11,397 nucleotides of DNA from an uncultured Clostridium sp. (GTDB lineage Bacteria > Bacillota > Clostridia > TANB77 > CAG-508), in assembly GCA_945874585.1 (NCBI GenBank), contig CAMCHB010000029.1:1-11397 (forward strand), written 5' to 3'. Position 1 is the first letter of the stretch. Every line of letters starts with the position of its first letter. A program made the translations under genes and the position numbers. Shown in pieces: positions 1 through 7,026 of the stretch. The notes beneath the pieces were generated by a model. It had not been told where the DNA came from, did not search any database, and worked only from the letters and a program-made list of their open reading frames with translations.

Positions 1-161
1 AAACAGCTGGTAAAACCATTTACTGGAAGGAATATGAAAAAGCAGTTCACATTTGGATTTTGCAAAGAGAACCAGGAAAGGAAGCTGATCAAGCCAAAAA
101 AGCTTATCAGGACTTAGTCAAAGAACTAAAAATGAAAGAAGAAGGTGAATCCCAATCATGA
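1..161 (+). CDS. C-terminal fragment of an unidentified protein (possibly alpha/beta hydrolase)
   Basis: This is the 3' end of a gene that begins before the window. It is read in frame from base 3 to the TGA at 159-161, giving 52 residues. The fragment is hydrophilic and ends in a Lys/Glu-rich helix-like tail (from about residue 30: AKKAYQDLVKELKMKEEGE). The segment EKAVHIWIL, followed by a predicted terminal helix, resembles the region around the last catalytic His of alpha/beta hydrolases. Such esterases are often neighbours of acetyltransferases like the one downstream. That is only an inference; the fragment is too short to prove a family. Its stop codon overlaps the start of the next gene (ATGA), so the two are very probably translated from one message. 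Confidence 0.6.
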   Translation, partial: TAGKTIYWKEYEKAVHIWILQREPGKEADQAKKAYQDLVKELKMKEEGESQS

Positions 162-1417
162 AAGTAAATCAAAGAAGAAAACTAGATAATTCAGCACAAT
201 TATTTCCTTTGATATCAACCAAGAATTTTAGCACAGTTTTCCGACTTTCGTGTGTATTAAAAGAAAAAATACAACCAAATGTATTACAACAAGCTGTTCA
301 AAAAGCATTGGATTGTTTCCCTTGTTTTCGTGTAAAAATGAAGAGAGATTTTTTTAATTATTACTTGGAATCAAATGAAGAAGAACCTGTTATCAAAAAG
401 GAAGGGAAATACCCTTGCCGTTACATCAATCCAAAGGATAATCATGATTATTTGTTTCAAGTCATGTATGGAGAAAATACCATTCACTTAGATATTTTTC
501 ATGCTTTAACAGATGGAAATTATGGCATGAAATTTTTAAAAGAAATTGTGTATCAATATTTGGAGATTGCACATGAAGAATTGATGCAGAAAAATATTCG
601 TGTAGAGCGATTGATGGATTATACGGTAGAAGATAGCTATTTGGTCAATTATGATAAACATTTAAAAGGAGTTCCAAATACCAAAAGAGCCTTTCTTTTG
701 AAAGGAAAAAATGTGAAATTGGGAAAAGTAGGAGTGCAACACGTCAAAATCAATTTAACGCAATTAAAAAATAAAGTAAAACAAGCCAAAGTAACGATGA
801 CGCAATACTTGACGGCAATGCTGATTGATGCTATTTATGAGGTGAATTATAAAAGACAAAAAGGAAAAAGACCAATTAAAATTTGTATTCCTGTAGATTT
901 ACGTAAATACTTTAATTCGAAAACAGTATCTAATTTCTTTTCGTATATTACCGTGGAAACACATATGAAAGAACAGGAAACATTTGAAAGCATTTTGCAA
1001 TATGTAAAAAAGGATTTTCAAGCCAAATTGACAGAAGAAGAAATGAAAAAAACGATGTCAATGAATGTGAAATTAGGTACCAATCCATGGATTCGTACAA
1101 TGCCACTGGACATAAAAAAGATGGCATTAAAAATTGGCTATGGAACCGTGCAAAAGTATACCACAGCTACACTTTCCAATATTGGAAAAATCGGTGTAAT
1201 AGCTGACTATAAACCATATATTGAAACCTTTTTGTTTTGCTTAGCACCTGAGCTTGTAGAACGTGTAAAGTGTGCAGTTTGCTCTTTTGAAGATACAGTG
1301 GTATTTACTTTTACATCTATTTTACAAGATACCAGTATGCAACAATTTTTTGTAGATTTGCTAAAGAAAAATCAAATTGCTGTTTGTATGGAAACCAATG
1401 AGTTTTCTGTTTTATAA
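158..1417 (+). CDS. Condensation-domain / alcohol acetyltransferase-like acyltransferase
   Basis: This 419-residue protein is probably a cytosolic CoA-dependent acyltransferase of the chloramphenicol-acetyltransferase-like superfamily, which includes alcohol acetyltransferases, Pap proteins and NRPS condensation domains. The catalytic HxxxDG motif is clear: His115-Ala-Leu-Thr-Asp119-Gly120, preceded by a hydrophobic strand (NTIHLDIF). The C-terminal half carries a LSNIG segment near residue 342, at the place of the second structural motif of this fold. The length is normal for a two-lobed single-domain member. The ATG at 158 is supported by GAAGGTG at 141-147 and overlaps the upstream stop codon, indicating translational coupling. 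The acceptor is unknown: an ester-forming alcohol, a peptidyl thioester or a lipid are all possible. No carrier-protein or adenylation domain is visible, so a full NRPS role is unlikely. Confidence 0.75.
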   Translation: MKVNQRRKLDNSAQLFPLISTKNFSTVFRLSCVLKEKIQPNVLQQAVQKALDCFPCFRVKMKRDFFNYYLESNEEEPVIKKEGKYPCRYINPKDNHDYLFQVMYGENTIHLDIFHALTDGNYGMKFLKEIVYQYLEIAHEELMQKNIRVERLMDYTVEDSYLVNYDKHLKGVPNTKRAFLLKGKNVKLGKVGVQHVKINLTQLKNKVKQAKVTMTQYLTAMLIDAIYEVNYKRQKGKRPIKICIPVDLRKYFNSKTVSNFFSYITVETHMKEQETFESILQYVKKDFQAKLTEEEMKKTMSMNVKLGTNPWIRTMPLDIKKMALKIGYGTVQKYTTATLSNIGKIGVIADYKPYIETFLFCLAPELVERVKCAVCSFEDTVVFTFTSILQDTSMQQFFVDLLKKNQIAVCMETNEFSVL

Positions 1418-1447
1418 ATAAACCTGAAAGAAAAGGGGGAATTTAAG

Positions 1448-2149
1448 ATGAAGGAAGAAATGCAACAATATATTGAAAATAAGCTGAAAAGCATGGCAGA
1501 TGAGGATTATTTGAAATTTCAGATGAAAATATGCCCACAAGCGAAAAATCGATTAGGGGTTCGTATGCCAGATTTGCATGCCCTTGCCAAAGAGATATAC
1601 GAAACCTATGGACTAGATTATTTTCGCTATTTAAAATCAGACTATTATGAGGAAATTATGCTAGAGGGGCTTATTATTGGCTTATTGCGTATTGATTTAG
1701 AGCAAATTTTTGAATACATCCGCAAATTCCTCCCTAAAATTGACAATTGGGCAATTTGCGATTCTTTTTGTGCCAGTTTAAGATTGGCAAGATGGAAAAG
1801 AAATAAGGAAGCTTTTTGGAATTTTATTTTGCCGTATTTGCAATCCAAACGTGAATATGAAGTTCGATTTGCAATCGTTATGATGGTAGATCATTTTGTG
1901 ATCAATGCCTATGTAGATTATGTTTTACCATTGCTTGATACGGTGAAACACAAGGGATACTATGTGATTGTGGCAATGGGATGGCTAGTAGCAGAAGTAT
2001 ATGCGAAATGTCCTTATGCGGCTGCTTATTATATGTGCAATTGCCATTTAGATGATTATACTTATAATATGATCACACAGAAGATCACACAATCCAAAAA
2101 AGTGATTGAATCGGATAAAATTGTTGTACGATTACGAAAAAGAATTTAA
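1448..2149 (+). CDS. AlkD-like DNA alkylation repair glycosylase
   Basis: This 233-residue all-helical protein matches the AlkD family of HEAT-repeat-like DNA glycosylases, which remove N3- and N7-alkylated purines and begin base excision repair. The segment around NWAICDSFC is a family hallmark. Trp101, Asp105 and Trp179 have the same spacing (4 and 74) as Trp109, Asp113 and Trp187, the active-site residues known from Bacillus cereus AlkD, so the catalytic set looks intact. The length is close to the usual 220-240. The ATG at 1448 follows a G-rich ribosome binding site (AAAGGGGGA, ending at 1441). Only 30 bases separate it from the acyltransferase and no terminator lies between, so it is probably the last gene of that transcription unit. 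No functional link with the acyltransferase is evident. Confidence 0.88.
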   Translation: MKEEMQQYIENKLKSMADEDYLKFQMKICPQAKNRLGVRMPDLHALAKEIYETYGLDYFRYLKSDYYEEIMLEGLIIGLLRIDLEQIFEYIRKFLPKIDNWAICDSFCASLRLARWKRNKEAFWNFILPYLQSKREYEVRFAIVMMVDHFVINAYVDYVLPLLDTVKHKGYYVIVAMGWLVAEVYAKCPYAAAYYMCNCHLDDYTYNMITQKITQSKKVIESDKIVVRLRKRI

Positions 2150-2165
2150 TTCCTGAGAGTTTAGC

Positions 2166-2194
2166 TTGTATTCTCGCGAATTTTATAATATAAT
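2166..2194 (+). promoter_or_regulatory. Sigma-A-type promoter of alaS-HIT
   Basis: TTGTAT (2166-2171) and TATAAT (2189-2194) are separated by 17 bases, an almost ideal vegetative promoter. It lies 33 bases before the alaS start codon. The short leader leaves no room for a T-box, a common control element of alaS genes in Firmicutes. Confidence 0.7.
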
Positions 2195-2226
2195 GACAAA
2201 TAACTGAGAAAAGGAGAGTGTTTTAC

Positions 2227-3999
2227 ATGAAAGCAATTGAGATTAGAAATTTATACTTAAAATTTTTTGAAGATAAAGGACATACCATTATTCCTAGTAG
2301 TCCGGTTATACCAGAAAATGATCCTTCTGTTTTATTTACAACAGCTGGTATGCAACCATTAGTGCCTTATTTATTAGGTGAGAAACACCCAGGAGGAACT
2401 AGATTAACCGATTATCAAAAATGTATTCGAACAGTTGATATTGATGATGTTGGCGATAACCGTCACTTAACTTTCTTCGAAATGCTAGGCAATTGGTCAT
2501 TAGGAGATTATTTTAAAAAAGATGCCATTCATTGGAGTTTCACTTTTTTAACACAATATTTGCATATTCCAGTTGAGAAATTGTCTGTTACTTGTTTCGC
2601 AGGAGATGAAGACGCACCAAAAGATGAAGAAGCAATTCAGACTTGGAAAGAAGCTGGTATACCAGAGGATCATATTTATTTGTTTGGTAAAGAAGATAAC
2701 TGGTGGATTGCTGGTGATGAAGGACCATGCGGACCAGATACAGAAATGTTTTATGATACAGGTAAACCAAAGTGCTCAGAGCATTGTAATCCTTCTTGCG
2801 GATGTGGTAAATATGTAGAAATTTGGAACAATGTATTTATGGAATATTATCGTCACGCTGATGGAAAATACACGAAGTTAAGCCAAAAAAATGTAGATAC
2901 AGGCTTAGGATTGGAAAGAATGACGATGTTATTGCAAGGAAAGGAAACACCTTTTGATACAGAACTTTTTGCTCCAACCATGAAAGAATTAGAGAAATTG
3001 GCAAAAACAGATGATATTCAAAGCAGAAGAATTGTGGCAGATCATATTCGAAGCAGTATGATGATTATTACAGATGGCGGATTACCAAGTAATACAGATC
3101 GTGGTTATATTTTAAGAAGATTGATTCGCCGTATGACACGTCATTTAAATAAACTTGGTATTGCAGTAAGTGATATGCCAGAAATTATTGATGTCACAAT
3201 TGATAATTTAAAAGAAATGTATCCAGAATTAGCAACACATCGTGACATGATTCAAAAAGTAATTGGTGAGGAACAAGCTAAATTTGCTAAAACACTTGTA
3301 AGAGGTGAAAAAGAATTTGAAAAGGCATTGGAACAGGCTCATAAGCAAGGAAAAGACACGATTGATTCAGAAGTAGCCTTCCGTTTGTATGAAACCTATG
3401 GATTCCCAATTGAAATGACGGTTGAGTTAGCTCATGAAAAGGGAGTAGCAGTAGATACAAAGGAATTTCAAAAATTATTTCACGAGCATCAAGCAAAATC
3501 TAAAATTGGTAGTGAACATAAATTTAAAGGTGGCTTAGCTGAGCAAAACGAAACAACCATTGCTTACCATACGGCTACACATTTATTGCATCGAGCTTTA
3601 CAGATTGTATTAGGTGATCACGCAGTACAGAAAGGATCTAATATTACAACAGAACGTTTAAGATTTGATTTTGCTCACCCACAAAAAGTGACAAAAGAGG
3701 AATTGGCAAAAGTAGAACAAATAGTAAATGAACAAATTGAAAAAGATTTACCAGTTACTTGCGAAGAAATGTCATTGGAAGATGCGAAAAAAAGTGGTGC
3801 TATGGGATTGTTTGAAAACAAATATGGAGATAAAGTAAAAGTCTATAGCATTGGCGATTTTAGCAAAGAAATTTGCGGAGGTCCTCATGTGACACATACA
3901 GGAGTGCTAGGAAAGTTTGTTATCAAAAAAGAAGAAGCAAGTTCTTCTGGTGTTCGTAGAATTAAAGCAATTTTAATTCCAAAACAAGAGCAAAAATAA
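2227..3999 (+). CDS. alaS: Alanine--tRNA ligase, compact form without C-Ala domain
   Basis: This enzyme charges tRNA-Ala with alanine in the cytosol. The start is the ATG at 2227, preceded by AAGGAG at 2211-2216; an in-frame GTG at 2218 overlaps that site and is rejected. The 590 residues contain the class II catalytic core (FTTAGMQ near 38, NRHLTFFEMLGNW 78-90, GLGLERM 226-232) and a Cys cluster (C183, C187, C191, C193) that could bind zinc. A clear editing domain follows: HxxxH at H448/H452 and CGGPH at C550/H554 keep all four expected metal ligands, although the usual CGGTH has Pro for Thr. Usual bacterial AlaRS is about 870 residues. This copy lacks the C-terminal C-Ala domain. It also appears to lack the roughly 100-residue beta-barrel linker between the tRNA-recognition region and HTATHLLH. 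There is no frameshift, so it looks like a natural compact enzyme. HIT follows after 22 bases. Confidence 0.95.
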   Translation: MKAIEIRNLYLKFFEDKGHTIIPSSPVIPENDPSVLFTTAGMQPLVPYLLGEKHPGGTRLTDYQKCIRTVDIDDVGDNRHLTFFEMLGNWSLGDYFKKDAIHWSFTFLTQYLHIPVEKLSVTCFAGDEDAPKDEEAIQTWKEAGIPEDHIYLFGKEDNWWIAGDEGPCGPDTEMFYDTGKPKCSEHCNPSCGCGKYVEIWNNVFMEYYRHADGKYTKLSQKNVDTGLGLERMTMLLQGKETPFDTELFAPTMKELEKLAKTDDIQSRRIVADHIRSSMMIITDGGLPSNTDRGYILRRLIRRMTRHLNKLGIAVSDMPEIIDVTIDNLKEMYPELATHRDMIQKVIGEEQAKFAKTLVRGEKEFEKALEQAHKQGKDTIDSEVAFRLYETYGFPIEMTVELAHEKGVAVDTKEFQKLFHEHQAKSKIGSEHKFKGGLAEQNETTIAYHTATHLLHRALQIVLGDHAVQKGSNITTERLRFDFAHPQKVTKEELAKVEQIVNEQIEKDLPVTCEEMSLEDAKKSGAMGLFENKYGDKVKVYSIGDFSKEICGGPHVTHTGVLGKFVIKKEEASSSGVRRIKAILIPKQEQK

Positions 4000-4021
4000 A
4001 ACAAAAGAAAGGATGAGAGAA

Positions 4022-4366
4022 ATGGATTGCATTTTTTGTAAAATTATTCAAAAGGAAATACCAGCCAATATTGTATACGAAGATGAGGAGGTTTTAGCAT
4101 TTCGTGATATTCAACCAGCAGCACCAGTTCATATATTGGTTATTCCCAAAAAACATATTGCTTCATTGGTCGATTTAAAGCCAGGAGAGGAAGCTATTAT
4201 TGCAAAAATCTATCAAGTAATTCAACAAATTGCAAAACAGGAAAAAATTGCTGACAAGGGATTCCGTGTTATTGTAAATTGTGGTGAAGATGGAGGACAA
4301 GAGGTCCCTCACTTACATTTCCATTTACTAGGCGGTAAAAAATTAGGCGAAAAAATTGTCGGTTAA
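4022..4366 (+). CDS. HIT family (histidine triad, Hint-like) nucleotide-binding protein
   Basis: This small cytosolic protein of the histidine triad superfamily probably hydrolyses AMP-lysine or other nucleoside phosphoramidates and adenylates. The triad HLHFH (His97, His99, His101), followed by LLGG, is intact. The N-terminal MDCIFCKII and VIPKKHI are typical of the Hint branch. At 114 residues it has normal length. I chose the ATG at 4022 because GAAAGGA (4007-4013) lies at the right distance; an in-frame ATG at 4013 overlaps that site. It sits 22 bases after alaS with no terminator, so the two are probably cotranscribed. Hint proteins can remove AMP from aminoacyl-adenylate products, so a link to the adjacent synthetase is plausible but unproven. 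No terminator is visible after it. Confidence 0.92.
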   Translation: MDCIFCKIIQKEIPANIVYEDEEVLAFRDIQPAAPVHILVIPKKHIASLVDLKPGEEAIIAKIYQVIQQIAKQEKIADKGFRVIVNCGEDGGQEVPHLHFHLLGGKKLGEKIVG

Positions 4367-4399
4367 CTGAGCATAAGGTAGAAAACAGAAATGAGAATG

Positions 4400-4408
4400 T
4401 GGTATAAT
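4400..4408 (+). promoter_or_regulatory. Extended -10 promoter before sortase 1
   Basis: TGGTATAAT is a perfect extended -10 element, placed 34 bases before the start codon. The -35 region (TAGAAA, 4379-4384, 18-base spacer) is poor, which is usual for extended -10 promoters. It suggests the sortases are transcribed separately from alaS-HIT. Confidence 0.6.
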
Positions 4409-4442
4409 AAACATAGTTTATAAAAAATAGGAGATCAAAAAT

Positions 4443-5099
4443 ATGATGAATAGTAGGTATAGTAAGTTTTTAACAATTTTGTTGGTAATTGTAATTGTTG
4501 CTATTATTGGATTATTAGGATTTTGGGCATATCAAGTATATCAAAAATACAACATTAACAACGATGCTGAACAGGCAGTGGAAGAATTTCAACATGCTTC
4601 AGGCGGAAAAACGGATAACACGATTGATAATGCTACCAACCCATACAACAGTGTTCAATCTGCTGATAGTAATCAAGACAATAGCGGGGTAAAAACCTAT
4701 AAAGGTTTTGTGATGGCAGGTACAATTGAAATTCCTAAAACCGGTTGCAAATATCCAATTTTGGCAGAAGCTAATAAAAAGACAATCGAAGTTGCAGTTG
4801 CTATTTTGTATGGACCAGGATTAAATAGACCAGGTAATACGGTTATTGTAGGACATAATTATCGTAATGGTATGTTTTTCTCTAATAATAAGAAAATTAC
4901 AAATGGCGATAAAATTTATATTACAGATTTAACAGGTCAAAAATTAACCTATATTGTCTATAATACCTATGAAACAACGGCAGAAGATTCTGATTATATG
5001 GTTCGTGATACACAAGGTGCAACCGAAATATCATTATCAACTTGTACCGATTATGATTCCTCTAGAAGAATTATTATATGGGCAAAAGCTGAATCTTAA
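4443..5099 (+). CDS. Sortase family transpeptidase (copy 1 of 3)
   Basis: This is a membrane-anchored cysteine transpeptidase of 218 residues, expected to act on the outer face of the membrane and attach sorted proteins to the cell wall or to each other. A short cytoplasmic N-terminus is followed by one hydrophobic helix (about 10-30), an Asn/Ser/Thr-rich linker (about 50-83) and the sortase beta-barrel (about 85-216). The catalytic set is His138 (GHNYRNG), Cys201 (LSTC) and Arg208/209 (SSRR). The strand pattern and N-terminal anchor look most like class D or E sortases, but class is not settled. The start has AGGAG at 4429-4433; a second ATG at 4446 is possible. It is the closest relative of copy 3: by hand, 24 differences over about 134 catalytic-domain positions. 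No substrate gene is adjacent. Confidence 0.9.
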   Translation: MMNSRYSKFLTILLVIVIVAIIGLLGFWAYQVYQKYNINNDAEQAVEEFQHASGGKTDNTIDNATNPYNSVQSADSNQDNSGVKTYKGFVMAGTIEIPKTGCKYPILAEANKKTIEVAVAILYGPGLNRPGNTVIVGHNYRNGMFFSNNKKITNGDKIYITDLTGQKLTYIVYNTYETTAEDSDYMVRDTQGATEISLSTCTDYDSSRRIIIWAKAES

Positions 5100-5105
5100 T
5101 AAAAG

Positions 5106-5137
5106 GATACCAAAGGACCTAACTTTGGTATCTTTTT
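5106..5137 (+). terminator. Intrinsic terminator between sortases 1 and 2
   Basis: GATACCAAAG (5106-5115) and CTTTGGTATC (5123-5132) form a perfect 10-bp stem with a 7-base loop, followed by TTTTT. It lies 6 bases after the sortase 1 stop and only 20 bases before sortase 2. No separate promoter fits in that gap, so it may act as a partial terminator that lowers sortase 2 expression. Confidence 0.85.
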
Positions 5138-5157
5138 CCGGATAAAAAGGAGAAAAA

Positions 5158-5874
5158 ATGAAGAAAAAATTTAATCGATTTTTAACCATTATTTTGGTGT
5201 TGGTTGTAATAGGACTTTTAACACTGGCAGGTTTTTGGATTTATGATAAATTTCAAGAAACAACGGTTACTTCTGATACAGAAGAGGCCGTGGATAATTT
5301 TTTGGATTTGGTTGGTGCAGCAGAAAGTGATATGATAGCTGACGAGGTACAGACAGATGAACCTACTACAAGTGACGATAGTGGAACAACAAATGGCAAT
5401 ACGAAGCAAAACAAAAAATCAACCAGTAAAGGCAAAAGTAGATACAGTAAAAAGAATTATTCTAGTACACCTATGTACAAAGGATTCCCTATGGTTGGAA
5501 CCATTTATATTCCACGAACCAAAATTAAATATCCTATTTTAGCAGAAGTGACGAAAAAATCAATTGAAAAATCTGTAGCAATTTTTTATAGTGCAGGCTT
5601 AAATGAACCAGGCAATACAATCATTATGGGACATAATTATCGAAACCGTTTGTTCTTTTCCAAAAATAAAAACATTCAGCTAGGCGATAAAATCTACATT
5701 ACAGATTTAGATGGTGTTACTTTGGAATATACAGTGTATGATAAATACGAGACAGGAGAAGAAGATTCCAGCTATTTAACACTGGATACAGGTGGAAATA
5801 TTGAGGTAACCTTAGCAACCTGTACAGACTATGATACATCTAGAAGATTGATTATTCAGGCACGTGTTGAATAA
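5158..5874 (+). CDS. Sortase family transpeptidase (copy 2 of 3, divergent, long linker)
   Basis: This 238-residue membrane-anchored sortase has the same architecture as its neighbours. It has a basic N-terminus (KKKFNR), a single transmembrane helix (about 9-29) and a linker, then the catalytic barrel. The linker (about 35-105) is longer than in the other copies. Its first part is acidic and Thr/Ser-rich and its second part is Lys-rich, with three SK/KS stretches. Catalytic residues are His159 (GHNYRNR), Cys222 (TLATC) and Arg229/230. The TLATC box differs from the SLSTC box of copies 1 and 3, and the C-terminal strand ends LIIQARVE rather than IIIWAKAE, which suggests a different substrate preference. 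A ribosome binding site AAAGGAG precedes the ATG. Transcription probably depends on readthrough of the upstream terminator. Confidence 0.9.
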   Translation: MKKKFNRFLTIILVLVVIGLLTLAGFWIYDKFQETTVTSDTEEAVDNFLDLVGAAESDMIADEVQTDEPTTSDDSGTTNGNTKQNKKSTSKGKSRYSKKNYSSTPMYKGFPMVGTIYIPRTKIKYPILAEVTKKSIEKSVAIFYSAGLNEPGNTIIMGHNYRNRLFFSKNKNIQLGDKIYITDLDGVTLEYTVYDKYETGEEDSSYLTLDTGGNIEVTLATCTDYDTSRRLIIQARVE

Positions 5875-5895
5875 AAAATAAATGTATGTTATAAT
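5867..5895 (+). promoter_or_regulatory. Promoter of sortase 3
   Basis: TTGAAT (5867-5872) and TATAAT (5890-5895) are separated by exactly 17 bases, with TG at 5887-5888 forming an extended -10. The -35 box overlaps the last codons of sortase 2. This gives sortase 3 its own promoter within the array. Confidence 0.72.
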
Positions 5896-5949
5896 AAATT
5901 TAGTAATGCAAACAAAAGAAAATATTGAATATTCTAGGAGATGATGTTT

Positions 5950-6630
5950 ATGAGTAGATGGAATATGGCAAATAGTAAATATCATAAAATGATGACCATT
6001 GGAATTGTAGCTATTATCATTATTATATTAGGAATCTTAGGATTTTGGGGTTATCATGTTTATCAACAATATAGTGCAACCGATGACACAGAACAACCAA
6101 TTGAAGAATTTCAACATCAAAGTGGTATGACCAATAATACAACAGATAATAATACCATTGGAAATGCAACCAATCCTTATGATAGCGTATCATCAGCTGT
6201 AAATTCAACTAGTGGTTCTGGTGTTCAAACCTATGAAGGTTTTGTAATGGTTGGTAGAATTGAAATACCAAAGACTGGTATCAATTATCCAGTATTAGCA
6301 GAGGTAACCAAACAATCTATTGAAAAATCAGTAGCTATTTTATATGGACCAGGTTTAAACAAACCAGGTAATACCGTTATTGTAGGACATAATTATAGAA
6401 ATGGATTATTCTTCTCTGATAACAAAAAAATAGCAATTGGTGATAAAATTTATATTACCGATCTAGAAGGAAAAAAGGTAACTTATATTGTATATAATAC
6501 CTATGAAACAACAGCAGAAGACTCTGACTATATGACAAGAGATACCAAGGGAGCAATGGAAATATCATTATCAACCTGTACCGATTATGATTCTTCTAGA
6601 AGAATTATTATATGGGCAAAAGCTGAATAA
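5950..6630 (+). CDS. Sortase family transpeptidase (copy 3 of 3)
   Basis: This membrane-anchored sortase is 226 residues long from the preferred ATG at 5950, which lies 9 bases after AGGAG (5936-5940). In-frame ATGs at 5941 and 5944 touch that site and are less likely. The architecture is a transmembrane helix (about 16-37), an Asn/Thr/Ser-rich linker (about 55-92) and a catalytic barrel with His147, Cys210 (SLSTC) and Arg217/218. The catalytic domain is very close to copy 1, including an identical C-terminal run from EISLSTC to IIIWAKAE; the linker also shares NATNPY. Copies 1 and 3 therefore look like a fairly recent duplication, or have been kept similar by gene conversion, with the divergent copy 2 between them. 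A long terminator hairpin follows. Confidence 0.9.
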   Translation: MSRWNMANSKYHKMMTIGIVAIIIIILGILGFWGYHVYQQYSATDDTEQPIEEFQHQSGMTNNTTDNNTIGNATNPYDSVSSAVNSTSGSGVQTYEGFVMVGRIEIPKTGINYPVLAEVTKQSIEKSVAILYGPGLNKPGNTVIVGHNYRNGLFFSDNKKIAIGDKIYITDLEGKKVTYIVYNTYETTAEDSDYMTRDTKGAMEISLSTCTDYDSSRRIIIWAKAE

Positions 6631-6647
6631 AGAAAGGGCAAATGAGA

Positions 6648-6689
6648 AAAATGAAAAAAATTGTTCTTTTGAACAATTTTTTTCATTTT
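6648..6689 (+). terminator. Long perfect hairpin after sortase 3
   Basis: A 19-bp perfect inverted repeat (6648-6666 with 6671-6689) surrounds a TTTT loop. The GC-containing core is TTGTTC/GAACAA with an A7 tract before and a T7 tract after it, so it can work as an intrinsic terminator in either direction. It closes the sortase array and is followed almost at once by the tRNA promoter. Confidence 0.8.
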
Positions 6690-6693
6690 GGCC

Positions 6694-6722
6694 TTGACAA
6701 ACAACAAGAAAGTAGTTAAAAT
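6694..6722 (+). promoter_or_regulatory. Promoter of the tRNA-His/tRNA-Gln unit
   Basis: A consensus TTGACA (6694-6699) and TAAAAT (6717-6722) are 17 bases apart. The predicted transcript start is about 20 bases before the tRNA-His gene, as expected for a short precursor leader. Confidence 0.75.
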
Positions 6723-6749
6723 AGATAAAGACTTGAGAGAGTCCTTTGT

Positions 6750-6827
6750 GGTGGATGTAGCGTAGTTGGTTAACGCGCCAGTTTGTGGCACTGGAGACCG
6801 TGGGTTCGAGTCCCATCTTCCACCCCA
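6750..6827 (+). tRNA. tRNA-His (anticodon GTG)
   Basis: The cloverleaf is complete. The acceptor is GTGGATG (6751-6757) with CTTCCAC (6817-6823). The D arm is GCGT/ACGC. The anticodon stem is CCAGT/ACTGG with loop TTGTGGC and anticodon GTG at 6785-6787. The T arm is GTGGG-TTCGAGT-CCCAT. A G at 6750 can serve as the genome-encoded G-1, opposite discriminator C73 (6824), the identity feature of tRNA-His. CCA is encoded at 6825-6827. One oddity is a T-T mismatch at position 6:67 of the acceptor stem, where tRNA-His genes normally pair. Confidence 0.97.
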
Positions 6828-6852
6828 TATTAACTAACTCTCCTATATATAT

Positions 6853-6928
6853 TGGGGTGTAGCCAAGTGGTAAGGCACCAGACTTTGACTCTGGCATTTC
6901 GGCGGTTCGAGTCCTCCCACCCCAGCCA
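6853..6928 (+). tRNA. tRNA-Gln (anticodon TTG)
   Basis: The 76-base cloverleaf has a fully paired acceptor, TGGGGTG (6853-6859) with CACCCCA (6918-6924). The U1-A72 pair is typical of tRNA-Gln. Discriminator G is at 6925 and CCA at 6926-6928. The anticodon stem is CCAGA/TCTGG with loop CTTTGAC and anticodon TTG at 6885-6887. It lies 25 bases after tRNA-His in the same unit. Its wobble U34 is a known substrate of MnmA, encoded by the next gene. Confidence 0.97.
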
Positions 6929-6938
6929 AAAAACAAAA

Positions 6939-6979
6939 CTCTGTAACGTTGAAATATCAATGGTTTACAGAGCTTTTTT
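6939..6979 (+). terminator. Terminator after the tRNA unit
   Basis: CTCTGTAA (6939-6946) pairs with TTACAGAG (6965-6972). An inner stem CGTTGA/TCAATG has loop AATA and a 2-base bulge. The hairpin is followed by C and T6 (6974-6979). It ends 47 bases before mnmA. A weak promoter-like pair (TTTACA 6964-6969, TAAAAA 6986-6991) overlaps its 3' arm and may start mnmA transcription; otherwise mnmA relies on readthrough. Confidence 0.85.
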
Positions 6980-7026
6980 CTATCATAAAAATGAGTCCAA
7001 ACAGAAAAGAAAGAAGGGAAAAATAA

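Noticed and set aside
2218..2226. Longer alaS start at GTG 2218
   Set aside because: The GTG lies on the ribosome binding site; the ATG at 2227 has correct spacing and the expected AlaRS N-terminus.
2195..2226. T-box leader before alaS
   Set aside because: Only about 30 bases separate the -10 box from the start codon, too short for a T-box, and no specifier hairpin or terminator is present.
4443..6630. Sortase copies as fragments of one gene broken by frameshifts
   Set aside because: Each copy has its own ribosome binding site, membrane anchor, full catalytic set and stop codon, so these are three complete genes.
6571..6960. 129-codon minus-strand reading frame containing GWGGRTRTAEMPESKSGALPLGYTP
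   Set aside because: It is antisense to the tRNA-Gln, tRNA-His and sortase 3 end. This peptide pattern is a well-known artefact of translating the reverse strand of a tRNA gene.
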